Shown here: in pieces, positions 26,581 through 40,106 of the stretch
Numbering within the stretch: the stretch's first letter is position 1
Layout of the letters: each line of letters opens with the position of its first letter
DNA from: Butyriboletus loyo
Lineage: Eukaryota; Basidiomycota; Agaricomycetes; Boletales; Boletaceae
NCBI GenBank assembly: GCA_038093515.1
Contig: JBBPSI010000106.1
Span: forward strand, 1-64,000
DNA: 64,000 bases
Reading direction: 5' to 3'
Position numbers and translations under genes: made by a program
The notes under the pieces: model-generated
What the model was told of the DNA's origin: nothing
What the model saw: the letters and a program-made list of their open reading frames with translations, nothing else
Databases searched by the model: none

Positions 26581-28069
26581 TGTCTCCCGAAAGTAATGAT
26601 GATGCGTACCGGGGACTCCGATTTGGGAGGGTAAATTAAATTGAAGGTGGACTGGTTGGATCTGGTATGGAAAACCACCCGGCTTTACTGCTTGTGCCAC
26701 GCAGTCTAGTTTCCCCGATGGCGTAGGTCTCCAGTCCGACCGAGTCAAGTGCGTACAGGATGAGGTGGGCCGTGGCAAGCTCCGGCGGCCCTCTAAGCGC
26801 TCCATTACCAAGCCGCAGGCCCAATCAGGCCAAAACGAACCAACGTTTCTCAGCCAGGCGCTAGACTAGCCTGTTCAATGCTGAATATGACACTCCACAC
26901 GCTCCACGCAGCGGCTGGCCTTTCCTGCAGTGCACTCTCCGAAAGATCCTTGAATCAGCCTTCCAACGAGCCGTTCCTCGGCGGTCTTGGACAAGGAATC
27001 CTCTCTTGTCGTGTGAAACCGGATAGTCACTCGGTACTGCTTCTGTGGCATGTGTGCAAGTATCTGGCCACGATAGTCCAATGGCGAGCTCGAGATCCGG
27101 CTGCCTTGCGCGACACCGGCTAGCGGAGAGTACGCGCTCGATATGGACATGTAAGCTCCTTGTGGTCAGTGTCATATACAATGAATCCATCCATGTCTTT
27201 GGTGTTTGATTAGGTAACTCTGGGAGGTGACGAGAAAGGACCTTGGAGGTTGGGTGTGCCTCTGCGTTTCCCTGACGTTGGATGCGGGTGCTGGGGATCG
27301 ATACGCTGGCCAAGCATTGAGGGGCATCTTTGTCCGCCATGTCCCGGTCAGGTCTACATTCTTGGCATGTGGGCTGTGCACGTCGGGGGACAAGGGACCA
27401 ATCCGGATCGAGTCACCGCAAGAAACAAATAGTTGGTCGAAATAATCATACAGGAAGGCTGCGCTGATTAATGAGGACCGCAGTGATGTCAAGGGGGTCG
27501 CCATAGCCATAGTCACTGCCGACCAGTGAAACCGTTTTATTTAGCGGATGGAACTACTAATCGGTCTACGTGTGCTGGCGGGGCACATAAACAGCACGGT
27601 GAAGCTCAGACACGATCAGTGGAGTGAGTTGTGGATACTGTACCAGCCTATAGGGCTTTGTCCTGATCCGCGGAGTGGCTACACAATGACTCGGGATGGC
27701 TGATAAATCCGATTCCCGATCCCGCATCCGAGTCGGTTCCACGGGGTTACCGCTTCGATTAGCTCAGACACCCTTTTTTGGCGAGTGTCGTGGTTTGACA
27801 AGTTGACAGGGGAGGTCAGAGTCAGGGTCTGCGATCAAATAAAGCCGATGCCGCACTCGCAATGCAGCGCTCTCAGCGCCTCCCTCGTCTCACCACCCTC
27901 TACTAGGTTTTGTTGGCTGCCCCGCTTCTTGTAAAGTCCTCTCTCCATTCCACACTATAAAAGGCTCACGACATGGTCGATTCCTCCGCCCCATGATTCC
28001 ATCATGCCGTGGTGTCCTATCCTTTCTTGCTTTCCCCGCTATAAAGCGTACACACAGATCAACACGACG
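26581..28069. other. Intergenic stretch between GH3-like gene and metacaspase
   Basis: Nearly 1.5 kb with no recognisable gene. Frames of 80-160 codons on the minus strand (26861-27516) overlap each other and resemble nothing known. The last 100 bp before 28070 presumably hold the metacaspase promoter; a ctataaaa TATA-like box lies near 27957. Confidence 0.4.
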
Positions 28070-30436
28070 ATGTGGGATATGCGGGACAATTATGCTGCCC
28101 AGGAATCGATGTCTTCGCGTCCACGATTCCCGGTGCCGTCAAAGTATGTTCACCGGAACTAGAATCCAAAGTCACCTGCTGATAAGTTTGAAATAGCCCT
28201 GCAGTTCCACTACAGAGGTGAGCGCATATTGCGTTATTCTCCTTGGCTCGATGCCAATCGCATCCCGTCGACAGGCAAGTAGTGCCGACATACTCAGCAC
28301 CATTCAACCCTCTCGGTTTACCAGCTGTGCCTCCACCCAGGAGATCTGCTCCAAAGTGATTCGCTCCTTTTTCGTTACTATAGAACCACATCGCTAAATG
28401 TCGTATCTCACAGTACCCAGTAAGTGGGGCCTTTGACTGAAAACGGTATGATCTTTATTTCCCGCCTTTCAGTGGGTCCTACCATACTTTTCCGCGTCAT
28501 ACCATCGTTCCCGCAGTTACTACGGGCATTTCTCATCCCCGCGGCGCCCTGGGACCACCACCTCGAATGGCAGCCCCGAAACCCGTTCCAGTCCACACTC
28601 AGCCACATCATCATTCGAGCCACCATCATAATCCCCACAGGCACACCCGACATCATTCACACAGTGTATCAGCGGCAACATCTCGTCATGTTCACTATGC
28701 AGATCAGATACCCCAACCTCGGTCACGACAAATATCCACTCGGAATCCGAATATATATATACCCGGTCCAGTCCCAGTAGTTCCTGTCGCTACAACTTCT
28801 CGCCATTTGCAAACGACTGTTTCTCAGAAACCACCACAGGGACATCGCCGCAGAGCAAACTCTACTGGAACTGCCACTGCACCCGTGCTTATCAATTTCA
28901 CACCATCCCAGTCGCAACAACAAGTTCGTGCAAACAGTGGTCATCAATACTCGAGATGTACGGGTCGGAAGAAGGCGCTGTGTGTGAGTGAATAATGTTG
29001 TCGACAGGATGTGCTGGGACGATCGTTCGATCGGGTTGCTATCCAGATCGGCATCAACTACACAGGTCAGAAGCGTGAGCTTCGCGGTTGTGTCAATGAT
29101 ATCCTGAACGTCAAGCGATTTCTTAACCGTAGGTCCTTTGTCGTCATATCCATACTGCGTTGATCTGTCGCTCCCTTAGGCCAATGGGGTTTCAAAGATG
29201 GGGATATCGTCATGTTGATGGATCAGACTACGAATCCTCGACAGATGCCTACAAAGAAGAATATGATCGACGCTATGCGATGGCTTGTAAAGGACGCCAA
29301 ACCTCACGATTCACTATTCTTCCATTGTAAGGATAATTTGCCAGCGTGATCGTTCGTGGCTGCAATTTGGTTTTCATTTAGATTCAGGCCACGGAGGCCG
29401 AATACCCGATGTCCACGGTGACGAGATGGATGGATTTGATGAGGGTGGGTTAATATTTCTGCTGGTGTGAAGGTTGTCGGCTGAAGTAGTTTTTTTTAGT
29501 GATATACCCAGTCGATTACAAGACAGCTGGGATTATCATAGACGACGTGAGTCGGGATATCGTATAATCACGTTTACGATAATAACCAATGGACAGGAGC
29601 TACACCAACTGATGGTTTGCAAGATTTTTCTTGACCTGAAGGGCTGCTGACTAATTTCACATAACAAAGGTAAAGCCACTTCCGCCTGGGTGCCGCCTAA
29701 CGGTGAGATTCTACACATTTTCCGGGGTCAGTTTCATCATTAAATGTTCCCAACGTAGGCTATTTTCGACGTAAGATTTATTCTCTGAATGGGGGGCCCT
29801 TCTTCGTGCTCATAAGCTTTCAGTCATGCCATTCTGGGACAACGCTTGGTACGTTCATTCCGCCTTGCTTGCAAATTCATGACTGATTGTCCTCGTTTAC
29901 TAGACTTACCGTTTATGGTGTGTCAGAAATATCGTTTTCTCTTGAAAGTGTACGACCTTCGTTTTGGCAGTATCACCACGATGGGCGATTGAAGGAAAAT
30001 CATATCGCTGAGCGTTCGCGACGGAAGAGAATGAGTCCAGCAGATGTCATATCATTTGCGGCATGTAGGGATGATCAGACTAGCGCCGACACTGTTCAAG
30101 GAGGGGTAGCCGTTGGCGCGATGAGTTATGTGAGTGACTCTCAATTCCCTAGTCCGGAGTGTCCCAAATCTAAATAAATATCAGGCTTTCCTGACGTCGT
30201 TGAGTAAGTATTGCGCATGTACAAGAGATTAATTCTTATCCGTCCGTCACAGCCCAGAAACCAGCGCAGAGTTATTTGGAGTTATTGTTATCTATTCGTG
30301 ATATTGTGCGGCCGCACTTTCAGCAGAAAGCGCAGCTGTCGAGCGGACATTACATTGTACGTATTTCCGTAGATGTGTCCGCCGTTTGGAAGTGACAATA
30401 ATTTTACAGGATACTAACCTTCGATTTATCTTATAA
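28070..30436 (+). CDS. MCA1: Type I metacaspase with long Pro/His-rich prodomain
   Basis: Metacaspases are Ca2+-dependent Arg/Lys-specific cysteine proteases of the caspase fold, linked in fungi to proteostasis and stress death. Many short introns splice in frame from ATG 28070 to TAA 30436. The first about 220 residues are a Pro/His/Ser-rich prodomain including HHHSSHHHNPHRHTRHHSHS, followed by a Gln-rich patch. The p20 domain opens RKKALCIGINYTGQ and RELRGCVNDILNVKRFL, has the catalytic His in FFHYSGHGGR and the catalytic Cys in IFDSCHSGTTLDLPF. The p10-like part gives VISFAACRDDQTSAD, GAMSYAFLTSL and a terminal DTNLRFIL. The prodomain needs a six-base exon near 28412 for an unbroken frame, so the N-terminal model is less certain than the catalytic part. 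It appears intact. Confidence 0.88.
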
Positions 30437-31237
30437 ATAATAATCATGAACGGATCTGGGAAGCATTTATTCTTTAAATTGACCTCTAATGCTTAGCTGG
30501 CTCGTTTCTTTATTCATCACCCATCCATATACACACTCATTTAATCGGGACCTCGTTGCATACTTTACGAACGATAATGTAATTTTGTAGTTGAAAAAAG
30601 ACATTCGCTCCAGAGTGGTCCCGTGCTGTGATTTTGGGTCGCGTTTTGTTTACGCGTTGTTTACACCTGCGCCCACAAGCACAAACAAGTTCAAGTTCGT
30701 TCCCGACGCGGACGTTCAAGTTTCTCTTCCCCGTGCCGTCGCAGTTAACGACGTCCAGAAGAACAAGTGCTTGCTATCGTCGACCTCGCCGTCGCCGCCT
30801 TCGCAAGCCTTGTCGTTGGCGACCGTAAGTTATTGGCTTCGTCGCTCCAGGTCAGTCGTTGGTGTTCGATTGAATGCCAGCTCAGTTACTTAGGGAAGAG
30901 CTCACAGAGACTCCATTTTCAATCTGCTAACACAAGGCATTAACGAGTTATTCCAGCTCACGAGTCACTTTCGACATACAACACGCTAACTTCGTGCTTC
31001 CCAACGCTCGCGATCGAGCAAGATTTATTCGACTCAACAGTCGAACGCATTCAAGATAACGAACGACAACTGAATCTAACGACTACGCATATTTTCCGTT
31101 CCCGCATCTTTCCCCTCTCAATTGGCTAATCGCTTTCGAATTTCGAAACTCGCCTTGTTTAATAACGAATCAACGCTCGACACGGTCCTACGGTTTACCG
31201 CTGCACATACTTAACGACCTTTTTTTTGTATTGACTA
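30437..31237. other. Intergenic promoter region
   Basis: About 800 bp between two plus-strand genes. A 100-codon plus-strand frame near 30591 has no recognisable features. A poly-T tract (aacgaccttttttttg) lies just before the next start codon. Confidence 0.35.
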
Positions 31238-34200
31238 ATGCCCTTGCAACTACTTTCACGACCAACGACGGATACCGCTCGCTCGCAGTCCCCATCCCCA
31301 TTTGCTACACCCTCATCTAAACCACAGATTCCGACTATCTGCTTGACAACTGCTACTCCTTGCCACGCCCACCCAACAGAACACGTTAGCCAAGTCGCGC
31401 CATGGGAAGCTTCCGATGCATCACCTGTTCCGATTGCACCAAAGCCAACAAGAAACGGAGAAACATCACGGAAGCGTCTCGTTCCCAAGAAGTCGAAGCT
31501 CAGTCTTCTGGGCTCATCATCCTCGTCGGCGAAAGCGCGCGAGCAAGATTTTTCTGATGTAGTCAGACGCGTCGCAGGCTCGTCAGTCAAGAATGGAAGC
31601 ACCGGGTTTGAAATTTATGTCGATCCCGCCAACGACCCTGACGTTGGCGAGATTTTGATGGTGAAAAAGAAGAAATCGCGACTAGGATTGGATGGCATGC
31701 ACTGGGGAACGTTGGGAGAAGTGACAAATGTTCCAGCTATTACGAAACCTAAGGAGAAAAGTGGGAAGAAGGAAAGCTTGTTGAAAGTGAAGGTGGATGA
31801 GAATCAGAAGTGGTGGAGCATTGGGCGCGGAAGGAAGGATTCCAAGGAGAAGGAAAAGACGAAAGATAAGGATCGCGCGAAATGTGAGTCGCTCGGATTG
31901 CATTCACCCAGTCGCCGTACTGAACGATTCCTCAGCTCCTCAACCAACTGACAAACCTGCTGACATGCGCACACGATTCAATTCGCTAGACTCGGAGGTT
32001 TTGCTCGCGAGTCCGGTTTACACAGAGCCTCCTACCAAGTCTCCTGTGGAGCACTTGCGTGTCCCCACACCGCCTTCGGCAACGCTTGCGCCATCTGGTA
32101 CTGCGGCATCAGCGAGCGGCAAGGGCTCCGTTGCCATCAGAGCCATGCGCTCTGTTCGCTCCCTTGCCCGTATTGGCAGCTGGGCTCAACTCAAGAACAC
32201 GCCTAACCCCGACGCAGCTGTCGCTGTTGCACCCGTCAAAGATAAGGAGTCCGACGGGAGGAAAAAGAAGAAAAAGAAGGACAAGGAAAAAGACAAGGAC
32301 AATGGAAGGGAAACGATCCGCTACTCGGGTAGCAGCTTTGAAGCTGGAGCGTTGAGCGCGAGCCCCGTTACCTCCAAGAACGCATCTAAATCCCTCGGGA
32401 AGAAGAAGGCGAGCATCTTGGGGCTTGGCCTACCCTCAACGATGCGGTTACCTTCTTCTCGCAGTGGATCGACGGCATCGTCGGTCGTCGCGGCCAACAC
32501 TGCCAGCCACCGTTTGTCGGCGGACTCTGCAAGTTTGTTGGGTGGTGGGATTCTTGCCCGGGGACGGTCTGGTTCGACAATGTCTACCGCCTCTTCTCTT
32601 CGCCCGAAGTCGGCCAAGTCCTCTGGTTCTCGCGAGTCGTCAGGTAGTTCGGGAGCGGCCTCCGTAAGATGGGATGAGGTAGGGCTACAGACAGTGAAGG
32701 AAATTCGCCGGAAGGACAAGGAGGCGAGGAGCAAGGAGATGGAGGAGAGCAAGGAGAAGAAGAAGCTCAAGAAATCCAAGAGCGGGAAGGACTCTGCCCG
32801 GAAGTCACTGGACAGTCGAAAGAGGACCCCCCTAGCGGCGATATTTGTATCGGAACGCGAGGAAGATGAGAGGGACCAGCCACGGGTAAGGCCCATCGTC
32901 ACAATTGAAGAAGCGACCGCGGTCGGGCACGAACTTGGACAATATGAAGCCGAAGCGGGGGATTCGACGATGGACACACCTGTGAAGCATGTGTGTCCTC
33001 GACCAGTATCAGAGCAACCTCTTGCCCGGAGTCGACCCAAGCCATTTTACGAAGGGGATGATGGTAAGATCTTATGTTGTCACCATCTGAACTTTAACTG
33101 AACTCATCCTAGACAATGCAGTCTTGTCACTCTTGGACGCAGCGACGAATGACCTGGCTCAATTAATCAACAGACTCGACCTTGAGGCAACTCCGCGCAG
33201 TGTCGAGATGACACCGATGAGCCAGCGCTCTCAGTTCTTGCAAGAGCCGTTCGCGAATTCGCCGCCCAACAATAGATTGATGGCAGAGAGCCCAGTCAAG
33301 AATCTGCGACGCACGAATTCATCCATGAGTTCTCTCAGGCCCTATGCGCAATCACGCTCGAGGAGCATCGGTGTGCAGCTCGGTCAGAACATCGCTCCGT
33401 GGTCCGCACTGAACGCGAGTATTTCTCCTTCGAAGCCTTCCCCTGGTACGATCAGGATTAAGTCTCAGGACAACATGGCAACCATCCGGACCCACAGGCG
33501 AACACTGACACCAGCGCCAGCTGCAGATCCATCGCCCGTCTTCAAAGCACTTCGCCCAGCGACTGCTCGTCTCCCAATTTCGAAGACGGTGGCGGGTGCA
33601 TCTACAGGAATCTCGCCATTCGTTGTAAACGCGATCGACAAGTCCCCGTCAAATCTGACGTTCGGCTCGCGTCATTCAAAGACAGATTCTCGAGGCAGTC
33701 TCTCTGTTTCGCCAGTGTTCAAGAAGGCCCAAGGTCACGCTCGGAAGAGATCTTTATTGGTTCCTCAAGCGGCTCTCAATGGCTACAGTCTACCTATCCT
33801 TCCCGAGGTTCGCCGCAACCTTGGGCTTGCGGGTACCATGGGTGGTTCTGTGGGCAGTGTCGCTGAACAGAATTACGATGGGAGTGATCCAGACTCTGAC
33901 ATCCCCGACGAGCTGCAGGTCATCTTGTCGAATTCAGATCAAGAGGATACCATTTCCTTTGATCGCAGGCCAGCGCACCCTTCGCTTGCTTCTCCAGGTT
34001 TACCGCCAGAGATACCTTTACCGGTGCTCGACAGTCCGTCTCCGAGGAGCTCGCTAGCTGAGATTCCTATCTCCCGAGCGACCGTGATCAATGAGAACGA
34101 CCACGCTGACGTTGAGGAAGCTGAGACGTTATCTGAGGACGACACGAAGAGGTCGTTCGACTTCACGGGAGAGTTGCAAAAGCTCAACGAATCTGGTGCA

Positions 34201-37200
34201 TCCGATCGTCACAGCTTCATCGAGCAGCTCGAGAACGCGTTCCGCACTCCCGCCCACGTTGATCTCCGCAACGACTTCGATGACCTACCCCCCATTCCCA
34301 AACTCAATACACTGCAAGATGAGTTATCTCGCGCGGGCGAGAGCTCGTTTAACCTCCCAATTGACTACGATTCTCGTCAGCTCTCGCCGAGAGGTTTCCC
34401 GATCGATGTCAACGCGGAACCATCTTTATTCCCGGGATCGGATAGTTTTGCTGCACCGGCGTCGGACGACGAGCTGCTCGATTTCATCGCACCTGATGTC
34501 CTGCGAAATGCCCCGTCTGTTACGTCTCGACCATCGGACGGGCAGCTCAACCGCGACTTCAAATTTGGCGGAAAGAATTCATCGAGCCAGAAAGACACGC
34601 CGCCCCTCACGCTCTCAGATATCATTCCACCGCCTGAAATCGCGAGATCCCTCTCCATGGCGTCCCTTGCCGATAATGAAAGCTCGTTTATGAAGTCGAT
34701 TCTCGCACACGCCATCGAGATCGAGTCCCCACCTGAGCGTCTTCGGCTCGATTCCGATACCAGCTTTAAGAGCGCGGAATGGGATCCCGCTCGGAATTCC
34801 TACATCGTCGCTGGTCATCAGCGCAACGGTTCCGGGCTGAGTTTCGCAGGATTTGATTCGTTCGCGGAGGTGCGAAGAGGTTTCGAATTTAACAACAGCC
34901 GCCCCGGGTTCTATCCGCCTGGCACATCGTCTGATAAGCGACATCGCAAACACGAATCCTTTTACAGTATCGCTTCGGTCTCATCCTACGGCAAGGTTCT
35001 CCATGGCGGTTCCACCGACCCTTTCGATTATGGTTCAGTCGTTCCTTTGCCAAGCGTGCGAGAGAGGCCCTCATCAGACAATTTTTCGTTCACAATGTCG
35101 ACTTCAGTTGACGATACTTTCTCTTTCCTCCGTCGACAACCGCTTCGTCGTAGAGTTGACAGCGATGTATCAAGCTTCTACCACCGCACATCCCTCCTTC
35201 ACCCCTATAACCGCACTCACCGACGACACGAGTCTGGCATGTCCGTCGGACCTCCCATTAGCCTCTTCAACCGCAACTCCGCCTACCACCGCCGTAACGA
35301 CTCGAGCACAAGCATGAGCAGCGTTGCGCACTCACATGCCAATTGTCAGCGCTTTTCTTGGACTCGACACCGATCGAATTCCTCGGTCGACTCCGTGCTC
35401 AGTGACTTCTCGGGGACGCATTTTGAACGACCCGGACTGGGGGACAAGATGCTCGAATCTGCCCTGGAACGTGGTACACCATTAGTGTCCATATCTGCCT
35501 CACCTTCCTCCAGCCTCGCCGGGAGTGTGTGCGGAGAACAAATTCATTTGGAGTATGACAATCGGATGTCCTACGACTCAATTATGGACACTCGGTACGA
35601 GTCTCAAAAGACCGACTCGCTGTTCGAGAAGACTGGCTATCGAAACTCTGTCTGTTCGTCAGATTCGACATTCTTCGAACAACACTCCGACAATGCTGCC
35701 TTGAAGCCTCCGCGTTATCGCCCTATTTCCAGCATGAGTATCCCGAGCGTCCATAGCCCGCCTAAGGAAGACGACACGATGATCAGTGTAAGGCTTCACT
35801 CTTCATTTAATACCCTTATCTGACACACGACTAGATGCTGGGCGGTGGTCACGTACGACGCCGTTCCGTGACGTCCATGATCGGTGCTTCGCCATGCATC
35901 CAAGCAGAGCGACGCAAGAATATCCTCGCCAACCCTCCCGAGACGGTCTTCAGCCGTATCACGAAAGGCCATCCGGAGGATCACGAGTCTCCCGAGACCT
36001 CGCGCGTTATCGGGACGAAACCGTCGATCGCCTCCACCATAGACTCGTTCAAATTTGGCGACGAACGCATGATTCGCGCAAAGCACGGTCTGCTCGAGCG
36101 CCAGAGCCTCGAGAACTCGGCATTGATGGGAGATGGAGAAGATCTCTCAGGATCACGTAAGTACAACGTACGACAGACGGGTATGATGTTCATCGTAAAC
36201 TGTAGTTCGAATGCCGGTCTTCACTCGGCCCAACTGCGCCAACCGCTCCCGGTCGAGTACGTCCAGCTCGGGGACAGAAACACCCCCGTTATCCATTTCG
36301 GATGGTTATTCTTCATTCTCGGAGGGATCATTGTCGAGTATTGATCTGTCACAGCTAAATGTCTTGCTTTCAACTGTCACACAGCCATTATCCAGTGCTA
36401 CGTTTGATCGCGCCCGTCCTTACGCACGTGGTCACCGTCGACGTATATCCCAGGCTCGCGCGTCACGAACCTCCGTTTACGAAACAATCGAAGAGGAACT
36501 CGCCCCGTCTTTGTCGCACACAGATTCTCCTGAACACTCGGTCGCGGGCTCCACGTCGAACACGGTCCAGCCCGCTGATGCTGCGATGACAACAATGGAT
36601 CCACCGCAAGTTTATGTTGTAGATCCCGAAACATCGTCTTTGGATTCGTATTCGCCGTGGGATGATGAGCAAGGGATCACAGCGCTCAGAAGGTACTATG
36701 CTCTCCGGGACGAAGCCGAGGACGTGGTCACGGAGAGCAAACTTACGTGGATGGACACGGCGTTATCGCTTTTCGCGCTTCAATGTAGGTTGTCTGCGCG
36801 CACGTCGTTTTTGGTGCTGACACCTTCGCTAGCGTTTGACCCTCCACGTCATCCGTCAGGAATGCAAGCGATACTGCAACACTCGCTGCAAACTTATGGT
36901 CCGCTTCCGTCTGATCTTCGCCCTCGTCGCGTGCGATCACGGGTCAATAGTCGACCCTCGCCATACCCTCGAACTGTCAAAACATCATTTACGTCGTCCC
37001 CCTGTTCAGAACATCTACGGGCGACGGTCGCAGCTTCTCTCACCACGTCTATCGACAACGTCGCGCCTCGTCACACTTCCCCGCTTTCTACCGCATTACA
37101 ACAAATCACAATTAATCCGAATATACCATCGACGGTGTCCGCGGGGCCGAAGGAATGCATTATCTCCCCGGACAAGCCTGAACGCATCTTTGGACTTCCA

Positions 37201-37504
37201 TCTCGGCCTTATGCTGGGTCGACGGCACGGCGTGCTGCGTCGGGATGGTCGAAGAAGAGTACAGGTCGGAATGGTGTTGATAATAAGGAGAACAACACGA
37301 CGATTGGTAACATCAGCATTAGAGCCCCTACTGCAGCAAATATCTCGCAAGGAACCATGATGACGTGAGTGATGTCTTCCTGCCAGGCGATGGTTCACAC
37401 TGAAAGATGCTTGAATTCGTACAGGCCTTCAGATGGTTTGCGACTGAATCGACCGAGGCCGAAAGGGCGCCCGACGCCGGCGTCGATGAGGCCCATCCGT
37501 GCTT
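31238..37504 (+). CDS. Very long Ser-rich, low-complexity protein, conserved-looking C-terminus
   Basis: Exons join in frame from ATG 31238 to TGA 37504, about 1,960 residues. Introns lie near 31885-31935, 33063-33113, 35788-35834, 36159-36205, 36786-36833 and 37364-37425, all with GT-AG ends. The N-terminal part has a compact block, EIYVDPANDPDVGEILMVKK, then KWWSIGRGRKDSKEKEK. The middle has Lys-rich runs (RKKKKKKDKEKDKD) and many RRxS/SP-type Ser motifs. A C-terminal block looks folded and conserved: LTWMDTALSLFALQ spliced to SFDPPRHPSGMQAILQHSLQ. A KEN-like KENN lies near the end. The protein is probably a disordered phospho-scaffold; no function is known to me. It could be two genes, but the splice phases fit one. 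Confidence 0.7.
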
Positions 37505-37915
37505 GAATGAATGTAATGACGCAAACCCGCTGTTTTTCGACATACTGCCGTCTCCCCCACCGCTTTTTGTCATCTATGTACTTATGCCTATCGATTCCTT
37601 CCTATGCCACACCTCTTTTCTTCAGATCAATTGTGACGGTGCTCGCGAGATCATTGGGATGAGTCACCTTGTAGTTGGTTATAGACCTCTTTTTGCAGTG
37701 ACATATATTACGACGAATCTTGTCGTATTGAAAGCTCAAATTAAAAAATGTCGCAAACTGGTTTCGCACACAACAATGAGAGCACCTTGACAATACTCCA
37801 TCGTGGGCGATAACGATGCACATGTTTCCGACTCAAGTGCCATTCTTTGTTATTCTTATTTACAAAGATTGCGACACCATTCATATTGTACTTATCTTAT
37901 TGTTGATTTCCTTGG
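37505..37915. other. Convergent 3' gap
   Basis: About 410 bp between the ends of the Ser-rich gene and the minus-strand phosphatase. AT-rich, with no gene seen. Confidence 0.4.
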
Positions 37916-40106
37916 TTATTTCCATTCCGAGTTGCCGAAATCGTGCGCTTTATACAACGTTGCGGAATCGAGGACGCTTCCGTTTGCGCTCGCGACGAAC
38001 TCGTGCGTGAGATGCGTCCGGTTGTGGAACGTCAGCCGAGACCAACCATAGGCACTGTGTGCGTGAGCGCCATCGTCATCAGCACCCATATACGACCCAT
38101 CGCAAAAAAAAGGAAAAACGCAAACGAAGAGTGATATCATGCCAACGAGCCCGGGGCAAGCCAAAAAAAGGGGGGGATGTGCGGAGGAAAACTCACTTGT
38201 CAAAAGCCTTGACGGCGTAGTACGGGGTCGACGTGAACGCGTCGAGACCGTCGTAGTGACCTGCGGCACCGTTGACGATGTTCCAGGGTGCGGTGGGGTT
38301 GTCGAGTCCTGCTGGATCGACGGAGTCTGAGGAAACGAACGATGAGCGAAAGATTTTGGGATGCCAACGCCGCATGTGGGTTTGGTAGCAAGAAAGCTGC
38401 ATGGGGTACGTACAGTTGGCGATCGGGGCGTTCCGCTCGTATAGCTATTAGATGGCCAAATCAACGTCATTTTCAAAAGATAAAAGAGGCTGGGCAATAA
38501 CTGAGGAAGACGACAACTCACGTGGATGTGTCCTTGCATGTACAGGTCGACGCCGTACTTGATCATCAATGGCTCGAACGCCTGCTGACAAGTCAAGCAG
38601 ATGTTCGACGAGGTGTTCTTGGAGCCGACATACCACGGCCGATGGAGACCGACGATCACCCAAGGCGTCTTGTCGCGGTCGAGAGAGGCGAGATCGTTCT
38701 CGAACCAGTCGTACTGCTGGTTCGGGTATCCAAACGGACCGCTGTTCGCACCTGCGTCGGAGCCCCCCACTTCGTCTGGCGATTGGAGACCGGTGGGGAG
38801 GTCAGTTTCGGTGTCGAGAACGATGAAATGGGCGAGGCCATAGTCGAAGGAGTACCATAAATTGCTGAGACCGCCGGATTCTTTAGAGGGCATGCTGAAG
38901 TGGTTGACTGTAGAGATGGGAAACGGTATTCGTTCACGACGAAACGAGGGTGGGACGCGCGACGGTTGGACTCACTGTATCCGGTAAAGTTTGATTGGCC
39001 TGGAACGCAAATGGAAGTGGTATAGGTGATGTTGTGGACGGAATCTGTGGTTCCACTACGAGTGCGGTGAGTCCCATCTTGAGTCGTACGCACACGTATG
39101 TGAGCCTTACCCATTATCACAGTTGGCCTGTGGGAATGTACATGGTGAGTATAAGGATGGGCGAGGGGATGAGAAGGGAACACTCGCCTCGTGGTTTCCT
39201 ACACCAACCATGTAGGCCTTTGAACTAGTGAGGGGCGTCATCTGGTCATAGAACTGCTCGAGCAAGACGTTGTAGCCATTGACGATACTCGTCATGTTGG
39301 GGATAAGGCTGTTGTTGCCAAAGTAGCCTTCCCAGCTCTCCTTGATAAAGTAATCGGCATAGGCGATGTCGCCGAAGTGAGCGATGAAATTATAAGTACT
39401 TGGCAAGGGATGAGCGAGAAGAGTGGCAGATTAGGTGAAAGAAAGGCATACTCCTTATTCTCGATGAGACTCTGGACTGTGTTGAGGTCAGTGGGTCCGA
39501 GTGGGTTCAATGGACCTCCATATGGGCCGACCTTGGTGCTGAGACCGTCAGCACCCATCAATCCAAGATCGATGACGACCGCCACTGTGAAGGGGCTTTC
39601 GTCACCCACTTCACGAGCAGTGGTGAAGGTGTCGGTGGATCTGTATGCACACCCAGCACAGTTTCTGCAAAAGAGAGTGGTGAGAACCGAAACAAAATGG
39701 GGATGAATAAAACACTGAACTGGTAAGAGGTACGGTACCAGTACTGTGTGTTTGGTTTGAGTCCGGTAAGTTTGACGTGGTTGTCCCATACACGAGAGGT
39801 TGGATAGGTGCTCGAGTTTCCGGTGGCGACGTTGGTGAGGGCGGTGGGGCACTCACCGTACCAGACCTGCGGAATATCGAGCTGGGCATGCGTGCTCCAG
39901 CTGACGGTCATGCCGGTCGGGCTAGCAAAGGCGAGGTGCTGCTGGAGAGGTTCATAAGGGTTGCAGGGAACGGTGCCAGGAACGTGTACGCCCGTGGACT
40001 CTGCGAGACATGAGAGTGGGGTAGAGCTGTTGGTAAGGTCGATGAACTGGGCATCTACGCCGACGAGGGCGGCTGCAACTGCGAGGAGGGTGAGCTGCAG
40101 CATCAT
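37916..40106 (-). CDS. Secreted purple acid phosphatase
   Basis: This is a dinuclear-metal acid phosphatase, expected in the secretory pathway or outside the cell, releasing phosphate from organic esters. The ATG at 40106 opens a signal peptide, MMLQLTLLAVAAALVGVDA. A fibronectin-like N-terminal domain follows (GMTVSWSTHAQLDIPQVWYG, LTGLKPNTQYWYR). Metal-site motifs in order are VIDLGLMGADG (DxG), HFGDIAYADYF (GDxxYAD), VGVGNHEA (GNHE), VIVGLHRPWYVG (HRPWY) and MQGHIHVS (GHxH; usually GHVH). The C-terminus continues GWSRLTFHNRTHLTHEFV and stops at 37916. Introns fall near 39720, 39440, 39160, 38940, 38500 and elsewhere. All ligands expected for the family are visible, so it looks functional. 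Confidence 0.9.

Noticed and set aside
26861..27516. Two overlapping minus-strand frames of 114-159 codons
   Set aside because: No conserved motif, no plausible splice joining and no repeat relationship to neighbours.
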